A stretch of DNA of 64,000 bases from Acinetobacter sp. NIPH 2100 (GTDB lineage Bacteria > Pseudomonadota > Gammaproteobacteria > Pseudomonadales > Moraxellaceae), in the NCBI RefSeq assembly GCF_000369805.1, contig NZ_KB850224.1, positions 791,924-855,923 on the forward strand. The letters run 5' to 3'. Within the stretch, counting starts at the first letter, position 1; the number at the start of each line of letters is the position of its first letter. The notes under the pieces were generated by a model. That model did no database searches. It saw nothing but the letters and a program-made list of their open reading frames with translations, and was not told the DNA's origin. This document shows, one piece after another, positions 1-7,909 of the stretch. The position numbers were made by a program, and so were the translations under genes.

Positions 1-2
1 TG

Positions 3-683
3 GATCATAGTTCGAATGGACAGATGAACATGGCGGGTATGGACCATAGTGCACACGGTCAGATGGATATGTCAGCTTCAGCAACGCCGTCAGATCATAG
101 CCAACACCAGATGGCGGCATCTTCTGAAAAAGCAACTTCAGATACCGTTCAGGGATGGGCCAACGCAGCAACGCCAGCAGGCGATAAAGCTTTAAGTTAT
201 GCCGATTTGCAATCCTTACAGCCACAACCTGAGCGCTATAGTCGCCCAGCAGAGCGTGAAGTGGTGATTCGTTTGGGTGGAACCATGGAGCGTTATATTT
301 GGACGATTGATGGTAAGAAATTTAGTGATCCAGACTTTAAGCCTTTAACCGTGCGTTATGGTGAACGTATCCGTCTCAAATTCGTCAATGACAGTATGAT
401 GGCGCATCCAATGCATTTACATGGCATGTTTATGCAGCTGGAAAATGGTCAGGCACCACAGGACATGCCAAATAAACATACTTTGATTGTTCCACCTGGC
501 AAGACGGTCACTGCATTACTGACCGCTGATGAAATTGGCGAATGGGCGATACATTGTCATTTGTTGTATCACATGAGCGCGGGCATGATGAGTAAGCTGA
601 TTGTCGCAAATGTTGATGATTCAAAAGCATTAAAACAAACACCTGTTCAATCATCTCAAGGAGCGAGCCATGCACATCACTAA
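3..683 (+). CDS. copA: Multicopper oxidase CopA, C-terminal part (5' end outside window)
   Basis: This is the C-terminal cupredoxin domain of a periplasmic copper-resistance multicopper oxidase, which oxidises Cu(I) to Cu(II). The reading frame is already open at base 3, so the gene starts upstream of the window. The first ATG at 24 is internal to a Met/His-rich stretch (GMDHSAHGQMDMS) of the kind found in CopA/PcoA proteins. The type 1/2/3 copper ligands are visible as HPMHLHG and HCHLLYHMSAGM. The stop overlaps the start of copB by 14 bases, showing translational coupling. The family and operon partner agree, so the call is secure. Confidence 0.95.
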   Translation, partial: DHSSNGQMNMAGMDHSAHGQMDMSASATPSDHSQHQMAASSEKATSDTVQGWANAATPAGDKALSYADLQSLQPQPERYSRPAEREVVIRLGGTMERYIWTIDGKKFSDPDFKPLTVRYGERIRLKFVNDSMMAHPMHLHGMFMQLENGQAPQDMPNKHTLIVPPGKTVTALLTADEIGEWAIHCHLLYHMSAGMMSKLIVANVDDSKALKQTPVQSSQGASHAHH

Positions 684-1566
684 GCAATCTTCTAAGATGA
701 AACGCTATACACAATTATTGGCGATTGGTGGCATGGTTTCTTCTTTAAGTGCATTCACTTATGCACACGAAGGGCATGATCAGACCATGCCAATGAATAT
801 GCCAGCTCAGTCCAGTATGTCGATGAATGCCGCTATGGACCATTCGCAACATCAAAGTCCAACTGTTTCATCGCAGATGCAAAATAAAGATGAACATGCT
901 GACCATTACAAAGAGCATGGTGGACAGATCTATCAGGCGACGCAGCTAGATACACAATGGTTGTTGGACGAAGATGGACAAGGCACACTCAAATCCAAAT
1001 TAAAAACTTGGGTTGGAACCGATGAGAACAAGTTATTTATCATCGCAGATTATGCCAAGGCCGAATCGGAAAAATCGGAACAGAGTCTTGCGGCACTTTA
1101 TAGCCGTAATATTGCTGACTTTTGGGATGTACAGGCAGGTGTAAATTACCGTTATAACGCTGAGCGTGAGTTAGATAAGGAACAATTCGAAGGTGTTGTC
1201 GGTTTGCATGGTATGGCGCCTTATTTCTTTGAAACAGATGCACATGTTTATTTCGGGCAAGATCAGCAATGGCGTTTTGTTTTGGAAACTGAAAGGGATT
1301 TATTACTCACACAAAAGTTGATCATGCAGCCTTATCTGGAAATGGAGTGGGTCATTCGAGATGAATCGAAGTATGCCGCCAAAACAGGTCTCGCCGATGC
1401 AGAAGTGGGGATTAAAACTCGCTATGAAATCGTCAAGAATCGAGTCATGCCTTTTATAGATGTTGGCTATGGTTATAGTAAAGGACGCAAAGAGACCAAT
1501 TGGCAAACTGCCAGCGACTCCAAAACGGGTTGGGTCTATGGTGCAGGTCTTTCGCTAAAGTTCTGA
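670..1566 (+). CDS. copB: Copper resistance protein CopB, outer membrane
   Basis: This 298-residue protein is an outer-membrane copper resistance factor of the CopB/PcoB family, thought to bind or sequester copper at the cell surface. It has a signal peptide (hydrophobic core around residues 15-30, cleavage probably near TYA-HEG). A Met/His-rich linker follows at about 33-75, then a beta-barrel domain ending in phenylalanine (GAGLSLKF), as expected for outer-membrane insertion. The start at 670 is chosen because AAGGAG at 658-663 sits 6 bases upstream. An internal ATG at 697 (MKRYTQ) is possible but lacks such a site. It is the second gene of the copAB operon. Confidence 0.93.
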   Translation: MHITKQSSKMKRYTQLLAIGGMVSSLSAFTYAHEGHDQTMPMNMPAQSSMSMNAAMDHSQHQSPTVSSQMQNKDEHADHYKEHGGQIYQATQLDTQWLLDEDGQGTLKSKLKTWVGTDENKLFIIADYAKAESEKSEQSLAALYSRNIADFWDVQAGVNYRYNAERELDKEQFEGVVGLHGMAPYFFETDAHVYFGQDQQWRFVLETERDLLLTQKLIMQPYLEMEWVIRDESKYAAKTGLADAEVGIKTRYEIVKNRVMPFIDVGYGYSKGRKETNWQTASDSKTGWVYGAGLSLKF

Positions 1567-1593
1567 TATTTTGTTTAAAATGTCATTTTTTCG

Positions 1594-1628
1594 AGATACT
1601 GTTGGTTTATACTAACAGTATCTTTTTT
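1594..1628 (+). terminator. Rho-independent terminator after copB
   Basis: A 9-bp perfect stem (GATACTGTT / AACAGTATC) with a 10-base loop is followed by TTTTTT. It closes the copAB transcript, so the next gene at 1649 either needs its own promoter or depends on read-through. Confidence 0.85.
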
Positions 1629-1648
1629 GAGTCATTCATGGTGCATAA

Positions 1649-2149
1649 ATGGCTTTAGAACAACAACACAACCCAATAACAGATAAAACAAATTCGTACG
1701 CCCATCTGAAAGAAAAAACGCAGAGATCATCATTATCTCAACTTGAACTGATTCCTGCTGATGGCAGCATGCATGTAAGTTTTTATTATATTCCACATAT
1801 GAGCAGCCTTGTAGAAGCGCAGCGTGTTAGAAAAGCCTTACTCCCTTTCTCAGACCTATTGATTGAGCATTGTATTGATTTAGAGGCACGACATTTGGCA
1901 CTTTATCATCAAGATCCAGTTTCAGAGGTTACGGCAGCATTACAGCGTTTGAATCTTGGTGCGGAATTGCAGCAAACCATGACGCATTATGAACCTTTGG
2001 AACTTGCAACAGCGAAACAAGAAGCATCTCAAACCAAATATCAGCAGCAGAATGAAAATATATTCAGCCTGATTCAGCAGTTTTTTTCAGCTGCTTTAGT
2101 GCGATTTAGGCAATGGATAAAAGCCATACAAAATAAACAGGATAAGTAA
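1649..2149 (+). CDS. Hypothetical protein with possible degenerate HMA-like domain
   Basis: I do not recognise this 166-residue protein. It is soluble, with no signal peptide. Residues about 40-110 run in the order strand, helix, strand, strand, helix (HVSFYYI, LVEAQRVRKALLPF, IEHCIDLEARHLALYH, VTAALQRLNLGAEL). That order resembles a heavy-metal-associated (HMA) ferredoxin fold, but the metal-binding CxxC is absent: the corresponding loop reads IPHMSSLVEAQ. The C-terminal third is glutamine-rich and ends in an amphipathic, basic helix. It lies 20 bases after the copB terminator and 1 base before the next gene, with which it probably forms a unit. The HMA idea is inference from pattern only. 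Confidence 0.6.
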   Translation: MALEQQHNPITDKTNSYAHLKEKTQRSSLSQLELIPADGSMHVSFYYIPHMSSLVEAQRVRKALLPFSDLLIEHCIDLEARHLALYHQDPVSEVTAALQRLNLGAELQQTMTHYEPLELATAKQEASQTKYQQQNENIFSLIQQFFSAALVRFRQWIKAIQNKQDK

Positions 2150-2150
2150 G

Positions 2151-2699
2151 ATGCCAAGATGGATGTATGGCTTGCTGGTGATTGCAGTAGGGTGGTTGCT
2201 GTGGACTAAAATGATTAAGCCAGCGCCAGATATTGCCCAGCTAACCACGCAGCAGGGAGTGCAGGTGGTGGCACTGGAAAACTATGAAGGCTCATTTCGG
2301 GTGCTTTCAAGAGAAGACTATAACTTAGGGCGTGAAGCTGAATTTTCGCCTATGGATATTGCGGTCGGTTGGGGAGAAATGGCCAACCCCCAGATTTACA
2401 AACAGATTGATATTTCTCAAAGTAACCGTTGGTATCATTGGTCTATCGACCATGAGCCACCGATCTCGCTTCGACAGATTGCAATGCAGAGTGCCAATAT
2501 GCATCTCGTTCCTGCGAATACAACAATCGCAGCGCAAATGAAGAAAATTAAAACAGATGATCTCGTCTATTTAAAAGGCACTTTGATTGAGATTCAGGCC
2601 AAAGATGGTTGGCGTTGGAAAAGTTCTTTATCTCGAGAAGATACGGGCAATGGAGCCTGTGAGTTGATGCGAGTGGATCAGATTATTTGGCAGCAGTAG
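2151..2699 (+). CDS. Hypothetical membrane-anchored protein
   Basis: This 182-residue protein is unrecognised. It has one N-terminal transmembrane helix (residues about 4-20, MYGLLVIAVGWLLW), with the rest predicted to be periplasmic. The C-terminal part contains DLVYLKGTLIEI, GWRWKSSLSREDTGNGACELM and DQIIW, which look like a folded beta-rich domain. The start lies one base after the stop of the preceding gene, so the two are translationally linked. It is followed by the guanidine riboswitch, so this is the end of that unit. No function is assigned. Confidence 0.7.
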   Translation: MPRWMYGLLVIAVGWLLWTKMIKPAPDIAQLTTQQGVQVVALENYEGSFRVLSREDYNLGREAEFSPMDIAVGWGEMANPQIYKQIDISQSNRWYHWSIDHEPPISLRQIAMQSANMHLVPANTTIAAQMKKIKTDDLVYLKGTLIEIQAKDGWRWKSSLSREDTGNGACELMRVDQIIWQQ

Positions 2700-2793
2700 A
2701 CTCAAATAAACAATTTCTTTTTTCAAACGTTGAGTCAATTTAGATACAGAACACATCACATTTTTTAAAATTCCACAGTACACTACTGCACCT

Positions 2794-2840
2794 AGGAGGA
2801 CGACCTCCCTCGAAAGAATCACGTTGGGACGACCCGACAC
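2794..2840 (+). promoter_or_regulatory. Guanidine-II (mini-ykkC) riboswitch
   Basis: Two small hairpins each carry an ACGA loop: GGAGG-ACGA-CCTCC at 2795-2808, and GTTGGG-ACGA-CCCGAC at 2823-2838 (one T-G wobble). They are separated by 14 bases. Paired stem-loops with ACGR loops define the guanidine-II riboswitch, which turns on guanidinium export or breakdown genes. It lies 24 bases before the start codon of gdx/sugE, a textbook target, and most likely acts on translation by freeing the initiation region. Confidence 0.93.
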
Positions 2841-2863
2841 TCGATAAAGTTGAGCGTAATAAA

Positions 2864-3181
2864 ATGGCATGGGCAATTTTAATTTTGGCAGGTATTTTTG
2901 AAGTTATTTGGGCATACTCAATGAAGTTGTCCGACGGATTTACCAAGTTAACGCCAAGTATCGTGACCATTGTTTTCATGATTTTAAGTGTGGTATTACT
3001 TTCGATATCGATGCGGACTTTACCACTTGGAACGGCATATACCATTTGGACTGGGATTGGGGCAATTGGATCATTTGTTGTTGGCATTTTGATCTTAAAT
3101 GAACCGATGACGGCTATGCGAATGATTGCAGCCGTATTGATTGTTTCAGGTCTTGTATTGATGAAACTATCATCAAATTAA
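2864..3181 (+). CDS. gdx: Guanidinium exporter Gdx (SugE), SMR family
   Basis: This 105-residue, four-helix small multidrug resistance family protein exports guanidinium ions in exchange for protons as a dual-topology dimer. The residues that mark the Gdx subtype rather than EmrE are present: Glu13 (GIFEVIW), Ser42, Tyr59 and Trp62 (TAYTIWTGIGA). The guanidine-II riboswitch directly upstream independently supports guanidinium as substrate. The older name sugE, for suppression of groEL defects, is not a good functional description. ogt follows 17 bases later and is probably co-transcribed. Confidence 0.94.
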   Translation: MAWAILILAGIFEVIWAYSMKLSDGFTKLTPSIVTIVFMILSVVLLSISMRTLPLGTAYTIWTGIGAIGSFVVGILILNEPMTAMRMIAAVLIVSGLVLMKLSSN

Positions 3182-3198
3182 TGGTTTAGGAGAGTGTG

Positions 3199-3681
3199 AT
3201 GCAACTGGTATATATGTACATGGACTCCCCAGTGGGTGCATTAAAACTGGTTGCTCATGATCAGGCACTTGTCGCCGTGATGTGGGACAATGAAGATCAT
3301 AAACGAGTACGACTCTCTGAATTAGTTGAAGATCGTCAGCATCCGATGCTGCATCAAGTTAAACAACAACTCGAACAATATTTTGCAGGACAACGTCAGC
3401 AATTCGATTTACCACTTGATTTTCAAGGCACTGCATTTCAACAACAAGTCTGGCAGGCATTATTGACCATTCCTTATGGGGAAACAAGGAGTTATAAAGA
3501 GATAGCCGTTCAGTTGGGCAATGAAAAAGCCGTGCGTGCAGTTGGAGCTGCCAATGGTAAAAATCCGATTTCGATTATTGCGCCATGTCATCGTGTGATT
3601 GGTTCGAGTGGGGCATTAGTTGGTTTTGCGGGTGGTTTGGATAAGAAGCAGATTTTACTGAGTTTGGAACAACAAATTTAG
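3199..3681 (+). CDS. ogt: Methylated-DNA--[protein]-cysteine S-methyltransferase
   Basis: This 160-residue protein repairs O6-methylguanine by irreversible transfer of the alkyl group to its own cysteine. The active-site motif PCHRVI places the acceptor at Cys130. The flanking AVGAANGKNP and GFAGGLDKK segments are the usual DNA-binding-domain signatures. The single-domain length fits Ogt rather than Ada. ATG 3199 is preferred to GTG 3196 because AGGAG at 3188-3192 lies 6 bases from the ATG but only 3 from the GTG. It follows gdx closely and may respond to the same riboswitch transcript, though no functional link is evident. Confidence 0.93.
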   Translation: MQLVYMYMDSPVGALKLVAHDQALVAVMWDNEDHKRVRLSELVEDRQHPMLHQVKQQLEQYFAGQRQQFDLPLDFQGTAFQQQVWQALLTIPYGETRSYKEIAVQLGNEKAVRAVGAANGKNPISIIAPCHRVIGSSGALVGFAGGLDKKQILLSLEQQI

Positions 3682-4262
3682 TTTTTAAAATGTAGATCGT
3701 TTGAGTGTTCACTTATCAAGAGTTAGCACAGCCATGTAGTTGAAGCATAACTTTATATGCGTTGTGTATAGGTATTCTTTTACTTTTCAAAGATGAAAAG
3801 TAACAAAAAACTTTTGTTGGACAGAGGGCACTTCCATGTAGCCCCTGTCCAACGGGCGGCATCCATGCCGCCTCACGATAGCGACTGCCGCATGAAGAGA
3901 TTATTAAGATGAATACTCGATTTTCATTTCTTTTTGGAATAAGCTACAGAGGCAAGCTGTAGAATTCTATCTAAACGATTGATAAATAAATTACTAGCAT
4001 GATGGTGTCTTGCTTAAGGTAGATCAATTGTAGGATAAACCTTCGGTTCGACCTACTTTTGTTTTGGCAAAAGTAGGCAAAACCATTGTCATTCCCAGAA
4101 CCTGTTGAATTCTTGCACTCTCTTAATTCTGCCGCAGAAACAATATATTGCAGATATCACGCAGGCTGTGAATGACTTTACCGAGTATCTAATGGTGAGG
4201 GATGTTTTTATGGTGTGTATTTTCCCAACCTTTTTCTTATTAAATTGAATGGAAGTTTAAAA
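3682..4262. repeat. Gene-free block with clustered inverted repeats
   Basis: I find no convincing gene in this 580-base block. It holds a series of strong inverted repeats. They are: an ACTTTTC/GAAAAGT pair near 3782-3801; GTTGGACA...TGTCCAAC at 3816-3853 with an inner GGGC/GCCC; a perfect GGCGGCAT/ATGCCGCC at 3855-3872; and two mutually exclusive hairpins, GTAGG/CCTAC with inner AACC/GGTT (4030-4056) and CCTACTTTTG/CAAAAGTAGG (4052-4077). The pattern looks like a degenerate dispersed intergenic repeat rather than a promoter region. Confidence 0.55.
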
Positions 4263-5483
4263 ATGGCTGTTGGTGACGTAACAATGCCACTTATGCATGT
4301 GGTGCAGGGTGTAAAAATTGGCTCAACTGAGGCGTATGTACGTTATCCAAATCGACGAGATCTAGTCATTTTTGAATTTGCCGAAGGCTCAAACGTTGCT
4401 GGGGTATTTACCCAAAGCGCCTTTGCTGCTGCACCTGTTTTACTCAGTAAAAAACACTTGGCTGAGAACACACCACGTTATTTGATTATCAACACAGGTA
4501 ATGCCAATGCTGCAACGGGCACCGTGGGTTATAAAAATGCAGAAAGTACCTGTGCCAAATTAGCAGAATTAGCCGGTGTGCAAGCCAATCAGATTTTACC
4601 TTTTTCAACCGGTGTGATTGGTGAGCAATTGCCAATTGAACGTTTAGTGCAAGGCATTCAACCCGCATTAAATGATTTAAATGCAGATCGTTGGGCGGAT
4701 GCAGCATCAGGAATCATGACCACGGACACAACACCGAAAGGCGCTTCTGAACAGTTTGAGCTTGATGGTGTGACCTATACCATGACAGGCATCAGTAAAG
4801 GCGCAGGTATGATTCGCCCGAATATGGCAACCATGCTGAGTTTTGTGGCCACCGATGCACCGATTAGCCGCGAACTGGTACAACAGTTATTGCAAACTAC
4901 AGTTGAGCATTCGTTTAACCGTATTACCATTGATGGTGATACATCGACCAATGATTCTTGTATCTTTGTGGCGACTGGTCTGGCAGGTGGTGCTGAGATT
5001 CAGAGCCAAGATGATGCACGTTATCAGCAGGTGCTTGATGTCCTGGCTCGCATTATGAATCGTCTGGCGCAATTGATTGTACGTGATGGTGAAGGTGCTA
5101 CTAAATTCATTACTGTACAGGTTGAGGGTGGGGCAAATACGCAAGAATGTTGTGATGTTGCCTATAGTGTTGCCGAGTCGCCACTCATTAAAACAGCATT
5201 ATTTGCTTCTGATCCCAATTGGGGGCGTATTGTGATGGCGATTGGTAAGGCGGGTGTACCAAACCTAGAGAGTAGCAAGGTTCAAGTTTGGTTGGGTGAC
5301 GTACAAATTTGCTTGGATGGTGGTGCAAACCCTGATTACACGGAAGAGGCTGGTGCTGCGGTGATGGCTGAGAAGGAAATTACCATTCGTATTGACCTTG
5401 GTCGCGGTACAGCAAAAGACACGGTTTATACCTGTGATTTTTCTTACGACTATGTGAAAATTAATGCCGATTATCGCTCATAA
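4263..5483 (+). CDS. argJ: Bifunctional ornithine acetyltransferase / N-acetylglutamate synthase
   Basis: ArgJ transfers the acetyl group from N-acetylornithine to glutamate, closing the acetyl cycle of arginine biosynthesis; bifunctional forms also use acetyl-CoA. The precursor cuts itself before a conserved threonine, here Thr190 in NMATML, giving alpha and beta chains. The oxyanion segment NTGNANAATG is also present. I place the start at ATG 4263 (406 residues, the normal length), because GGAAG at 4251-4255 lies 7 bases upstream. The longer frame from GTG 4215 would add 16 residues without family support. The gene stands alone and ends at a terminator. Confidence 0.95.
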   Translation: MAVGDVTMPLMHVVQGVKIGSTEAYVRYPNRRDLVIFEFAEGSNVAGVFTQSAFAAAPVLLSKKHLAENTPRYLIINTGNANAATGTVGYKNAESTCAKLAELAGVQANQILPFSTGVIGEQLPIERLVQGIQPALNDLNADRWADAASGIMTTDTTPKGASEQFELDGVTYTMTGISKGAGMIRPNMATMLSFVATDAPISRELVQQLLQTTVEHSFNRITIDGDTSTNDSCIFVATGLAGGAEIQSQDDARYQQVLDVLARIMNRLAQLIVRDGEGATKFITVQVEGGANTQECCDVAYSVAESPLIKTALFASDPNWGRIVMAIGKAGVPNLESSKVQVWLGDVQICLDGGANPDYTEEAGAAVMAEKEITIRIDLGRGTAKDTVYTCDFSYDYVKINADYRS

Positions 5484-5497
5484 ATTTGCGTTATAAT

Positions 5498-5523
5498 AAA
5501 GCCTCCACAGTGGGGCTTTTTTT
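5498..5523 (+). terminator. Rho-independent terminator after argJ
   Basis: The stem AAAGCC(t)CCAC / GTGGGGCTTT has one bulged T and runs directly into a T tract. Confidence 0.85.
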
Positions 5524-5626
5524 ATAAGCTGGTTTGTGGACGAGGTGATTTATCTCAAATGATCACCCCATTACCCACGTTAAAAGTTTGCAGTGATGCA
5601 AGCACGCAGGATAGAGAAGACGTTTT

Positions 5627-6691
5627 ATGAATAATGCGAATTTAATTGCGAACGAAGCCAAAAATATTGTGCAGACGCATTTAGATCGTTTGGGTGAGCC
5701 TAAGGACAACAGTCTTAGCCCAGAAGTGAAACAAGAGAAGTTCGCCCAAATTGCAGCAGAGCTTAAAAAACGTAATGCTGTGCTTGTGGCGCATTATTAC
5801 TGTGATCCTGAAGTGCAAGAGCTTGCTGAACTGACAGGCGGTTGTGTTTCTGATTCATTGGAAATGGCGCGTTTTGGTCGAGATCATCCTGCAACGACAT
5901 TGGTGGTGGCTGGTGTGAAATTTATGGGGGAGACCTCAAAAATCTTATCACCTGAAAAAACAGTATTGATGCCAACATTGGAAGCAACCTGTTCGCTTGA
6001 CTTGGGTTGTCCAGTGGATGAGTTCAGTGCATTCTGCGATCAACATCCAGATCATACCGTGGTGGTCTACGCCAATACTTCTGCTGCGGTGAAAGCACGT
6101 GCTGATTGGGTGGTAACGTCAAGCTGTGCAGTTGAAATTATCGAACACTTAGATAGCTTGGGTGAAAAAATTATTTGGGCACCAGACCAGCATTTAGGCC
6201 GTTATATTCAAAAGAAGACAGGTGCGGAAATGTTGTTATGGGACGGAGCATGTATCGTACATGAAGAGTTCCGTGCCCGTGGTATTGCACAGATGAAAGC
6301 ACTTTATCCAGATGCAGCGGTATTGGTACATCCTGAATCACCTGAATCGGTGGTGGATATTGCCGATGCTGTGGGTAGTACGTCGCAATTGATTAAAGCA
6401 GCACAAACTTTACCGCATAAGCAAATGATCGTGGCAACGGATCGTGGCATTTTCTATAAAATGCAGCAAGCAGCCCCAGACAAAGAATTATTTGAAGCGC
6501 CAACGGCAGGTGAGGGGGCTACATGTCGTTCATGTGCACATTGTCCGTGGATGGCAATGAACGAACTTGATGGAATTTTGCATGTATTACAACATGCCGA
6601 TCAAGAAATACACGTTGACCCGGCGTTGGCTGAAAGAGCGAAATTACCTTTAGATCGAATGTTGAACTTTAGTGCCTCGTTAAAGCGCTAA
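5627..6691 (+). CDS. nadA: Quinolinate synthase
   Basis: NadA condenses iminoaspartate with dihydroxyacetone phosphate to give quinolinate in de novo NAD synthesis. The 354-residue length and the cysteines that bind the oxygen-sensitive [4Fe-4S] cluster fit the family: TGGCVSD near residue 83, a central SLDLGCP segment, and the C-terminal CRSCAHCPW. Other conserved pieces seen are [15 protein letters not shown] and [12 protein letters not shown]. It is a single-gene unit between the argJ terminator and the tRNA operon promoter. Confidence 0.96.
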   Translation: MNNANLIANEAKNIVQTHLDRLGEPKDNSLSPEVKQEKFAQIAAELKKRNAVLVAHYYCDPEVQELAELTGGCVSDSLEMARFGRDHPATTLVVAGVKFMGETSKILSPEKTVLMPTLEATCSLDLGCPVDEFSAFCDQHPDHTVVVYANTSAAVKARADWVVTSSCAVEIIEHLDSLGEKIIWAPDQHLGRYIQKKTGAEMLLWDGACIVHEEFRARGIAQMKALYPDAAVLVHPESPESVVDIADAVGSTSQLIKAAQTLPHKQMIVATDRGIFYKMQQAAPDKELFEAPTAGEGATCRSCAHCPWMAMNELDGILHVLQHADQEIHVDPALAERAKLPLDRMLNFSASLKR

Positions 6692-6747
6692 AGTGCTTGT
6701 TAAATATACATTTGATAAGGAAAAGTCATTTTTTTTAAAACTAGGTG

Positions 6748-6776
6748 TTGACGTGATGCAACGTCAAGCCTAGAAT
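6748..6776 (+). promoter_or_regulatory. Sigma-70 promoter of the tRNA operon
   Basis: TTGACG (6748-6753) and TAGAAT (6771-6776) are separated by 17 bases and followed by a GC-rich discriminator, as is usual for stringently controlled tRNA promoters. The first tRNA begins about 50 bases downstream. Confidence 0.8.
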
Positions 6777-6824
6777 GCACACCGTACCGCACGATGTGCG
6801 ATACACTAAAAGCTGAAAAGAAAT

Positions 6825-6901
6825 CGGAGCATAGCACAGCCTGGTAGTGCACCTGGTTTGGGACCAGGGGGTCGTAGGTTCGAATCCTACTGCTCCGACC
6901 A
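6825..6901 (+). tRNA. tRNA-Pro (UGG), copy 1
   Basis: This is a 77-base cloverleaf with the CCA end encoded. The acceptor stem is CGGAGCA / TGCTCCG. The anticodon loop TTTGGGA between CCTGG and CCAGG gives anticodon TGG. The T loop is GGTTCGAATCC. It is identical over its full length to the tRNA at 7162-7238. Confidence 0.97.
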
Positions 6902-6969
6902 TTTAAAATGTGTTGAAAAACATAGTTTTAAATATCGGCGAAGTATCGTGATAGTATTATCATCGTTAT

Positions 6970-7046
6970 GCGCCTGTAGCTCAGTTGGATAGAGCATCCG
7001 CCTTCTAAGCGGATGGTCACAGGTTCGAATCCTGTCAGGCGCGCCA
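6970..7046 (+). tRNA. tRNA-Arg (UCU)
   Basis: The acceptor stem is GCGCCTG / CAGGCGC with discriminator G and an encoded CCA. The anticodon stem TCCGC/GCGGA encloses the loop CTTCTAA, giving anticodon TCT. It is the second gene of the tRNA operon. Confidence 0.97.
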
Positions 7047-7080
7047 TTTGGCAGCTTGGTATATAGAATCAAAGTTTGAT

Positions 7081-7157
7081 GGTGGATGTAGCTCAGTTGG
7101 TAGAGCCCCGGATTGTGATTCCGGTTGTCGCGGGTTCGAATCCCGTCATTCACCCCA
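7081..7157 (+). tRNA. tRNA-His (GUG)
   Basis: The loop TTGTGAT between CCGGA and TCCGG gives anticodon GTG. The acceptor GTGGATG pairs with CATTCAC with one G-T wobble, and the extra G(-1) at 7081 faces C73, the hallmark of tRNA-His. CCA is encoded. Confidence 0.97.
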
Positions 7158-7161
7158 ATTT

Positions 7162-7238
7162 CGGAGCATAGCACAGCCTGGTAGTGCACCTGGTTTGGGA
7201 CCAGGGGGTCGTAGGTTCGAATCCTACTGCTCCGACCA
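7162..7238 (+). tRNA. tRNA-Pro (UGG), copy 2
   Basis: This is an exact duplicate of the tRNA-Pro at 6825-6901, including the encoded CCA. It lies only 4 bases after tRNA-His and is the last gene of the operon before the terminator. Confidence 0.97.
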
Positions 7239-7260
7239 TCATCTTAAAAGATGAGATAAG

Positions 7261-7285
7261 AAACCGCTAAGTTAGCGGTTTTTTT
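7261..7285 (+). terminator. Terminator of the tRNA operon
   Basis: AACCGCT / AGCGGTT hairpin followed by a run of seven T. Confidence 0.88.
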
Positions 7286-7297
7286 GCGTCTGGATTT

Positions 7298-7909
7298 TTA
7301 GTCCTCCCAATCAATTAAATTTTCTAAGTTTTTAATTATTCCCATTACGTAAATGATATATGCATCAATTAAAATTAAGAGAAATAATGTAATTAAAAGA
7401 TAAGACTCATTGATCCCTCTTAAACCATACCATTCATATCCTGAAACAATTCCGATAATCAGAATGGAAAAAACAAAATAAAGTATAAATACGATGAAAA
7501 TTATTTTTGGGAGCCATGTCTTTTTTAGTAAACATTTTATTTTTTTACTTTTATAATCAACATTTAATAATATCCAGCGGCTTTGAATATCTGCAGCTCT
7601 TAATTCAATATCTCTAACATCACGATCAAGCAATAAAAAGATAAGTTCGAAATTAAACTTAGTTGTAGCAAAGGCTGCATTAGTTTGCCTTTGTATCACG
7701 GATTTGGGAGTAGTATTTGAACTATCTTTATATGGGGCATATGTATCATTAATATAGTTGGAGAGAGCATTTGCTTTGTCCGAATGTTGTTTTCTATTTA
7801 TTTCAAGTCTGTAGTGGGGAAGAGCCATATATTTAAAAACTTGAATTAATGATGTTGAAATAACCGTTATACTTAAAAGAGAAATTATTGTTTGCCAATT
7901 AAATTCCAT
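7298..7909 (-). CDS. Hypothetical membrane protein next to tRNA operon
   Basis: I do not recognise this 203-residue protein. It has three clear hydrophobic segments (about residues 7-29, 134-156 and 170-190). Between them is a cytoplasmic-looking, charged region containing FNFELIFLLLDRDVRDIELRAADIQSRW and a basic KSKKIKCLLKK stretch. Base composition is visibly more AT-rich than in neighbouring core genes, and it sits directly downstream of a tRNA terminator on the opposite strand, a common place for acquired DNA. No integrase or flanking repeat was seen. It may be a remnant of a small island. Confidence 0.65.
   Translation of the reverse strand: MEFNWQTIISLLSITVISTSLIQVFKYMALPHYRLEINRKQHSDKANALSNYINDTYAPYKDSSNTTPKSVIQRQTNAAFATTKFNFELIFLLLDRDVRDIELRAADIQSRWILLNVDYKSKKIKCLLKKTWLPKIIFIVFILYFVFSILIIGIVSGYEWYGLRGINESYLLITLFLLILIDAYIIYVMGIIKNLENLIDWED

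Noticed and set aside
6887-7189. 100-codon minus-strand frame over the tRNA cluster
   Set aside because: Antisense translation of tRNA genes (GVNDGIRTRDNRNHNPGLYQLSY), a frequent false protein.
7048-7254. 68-codon frame covering tRNA-His and tRNA-Pro
   Set aside because: It is the well-known artefact of translating tRNA genes (GCSSVGRAPDC...GFESRHSP); the region is tRNA.
7239-7300. Search for an attachment-site repeat of the tRNA-Pro 3' end downstream
   Set aside because: No second copy of the tRNA 3' end was found in the AT-rich patch; only the genuine duplicate tRNA-Pro gene matches.
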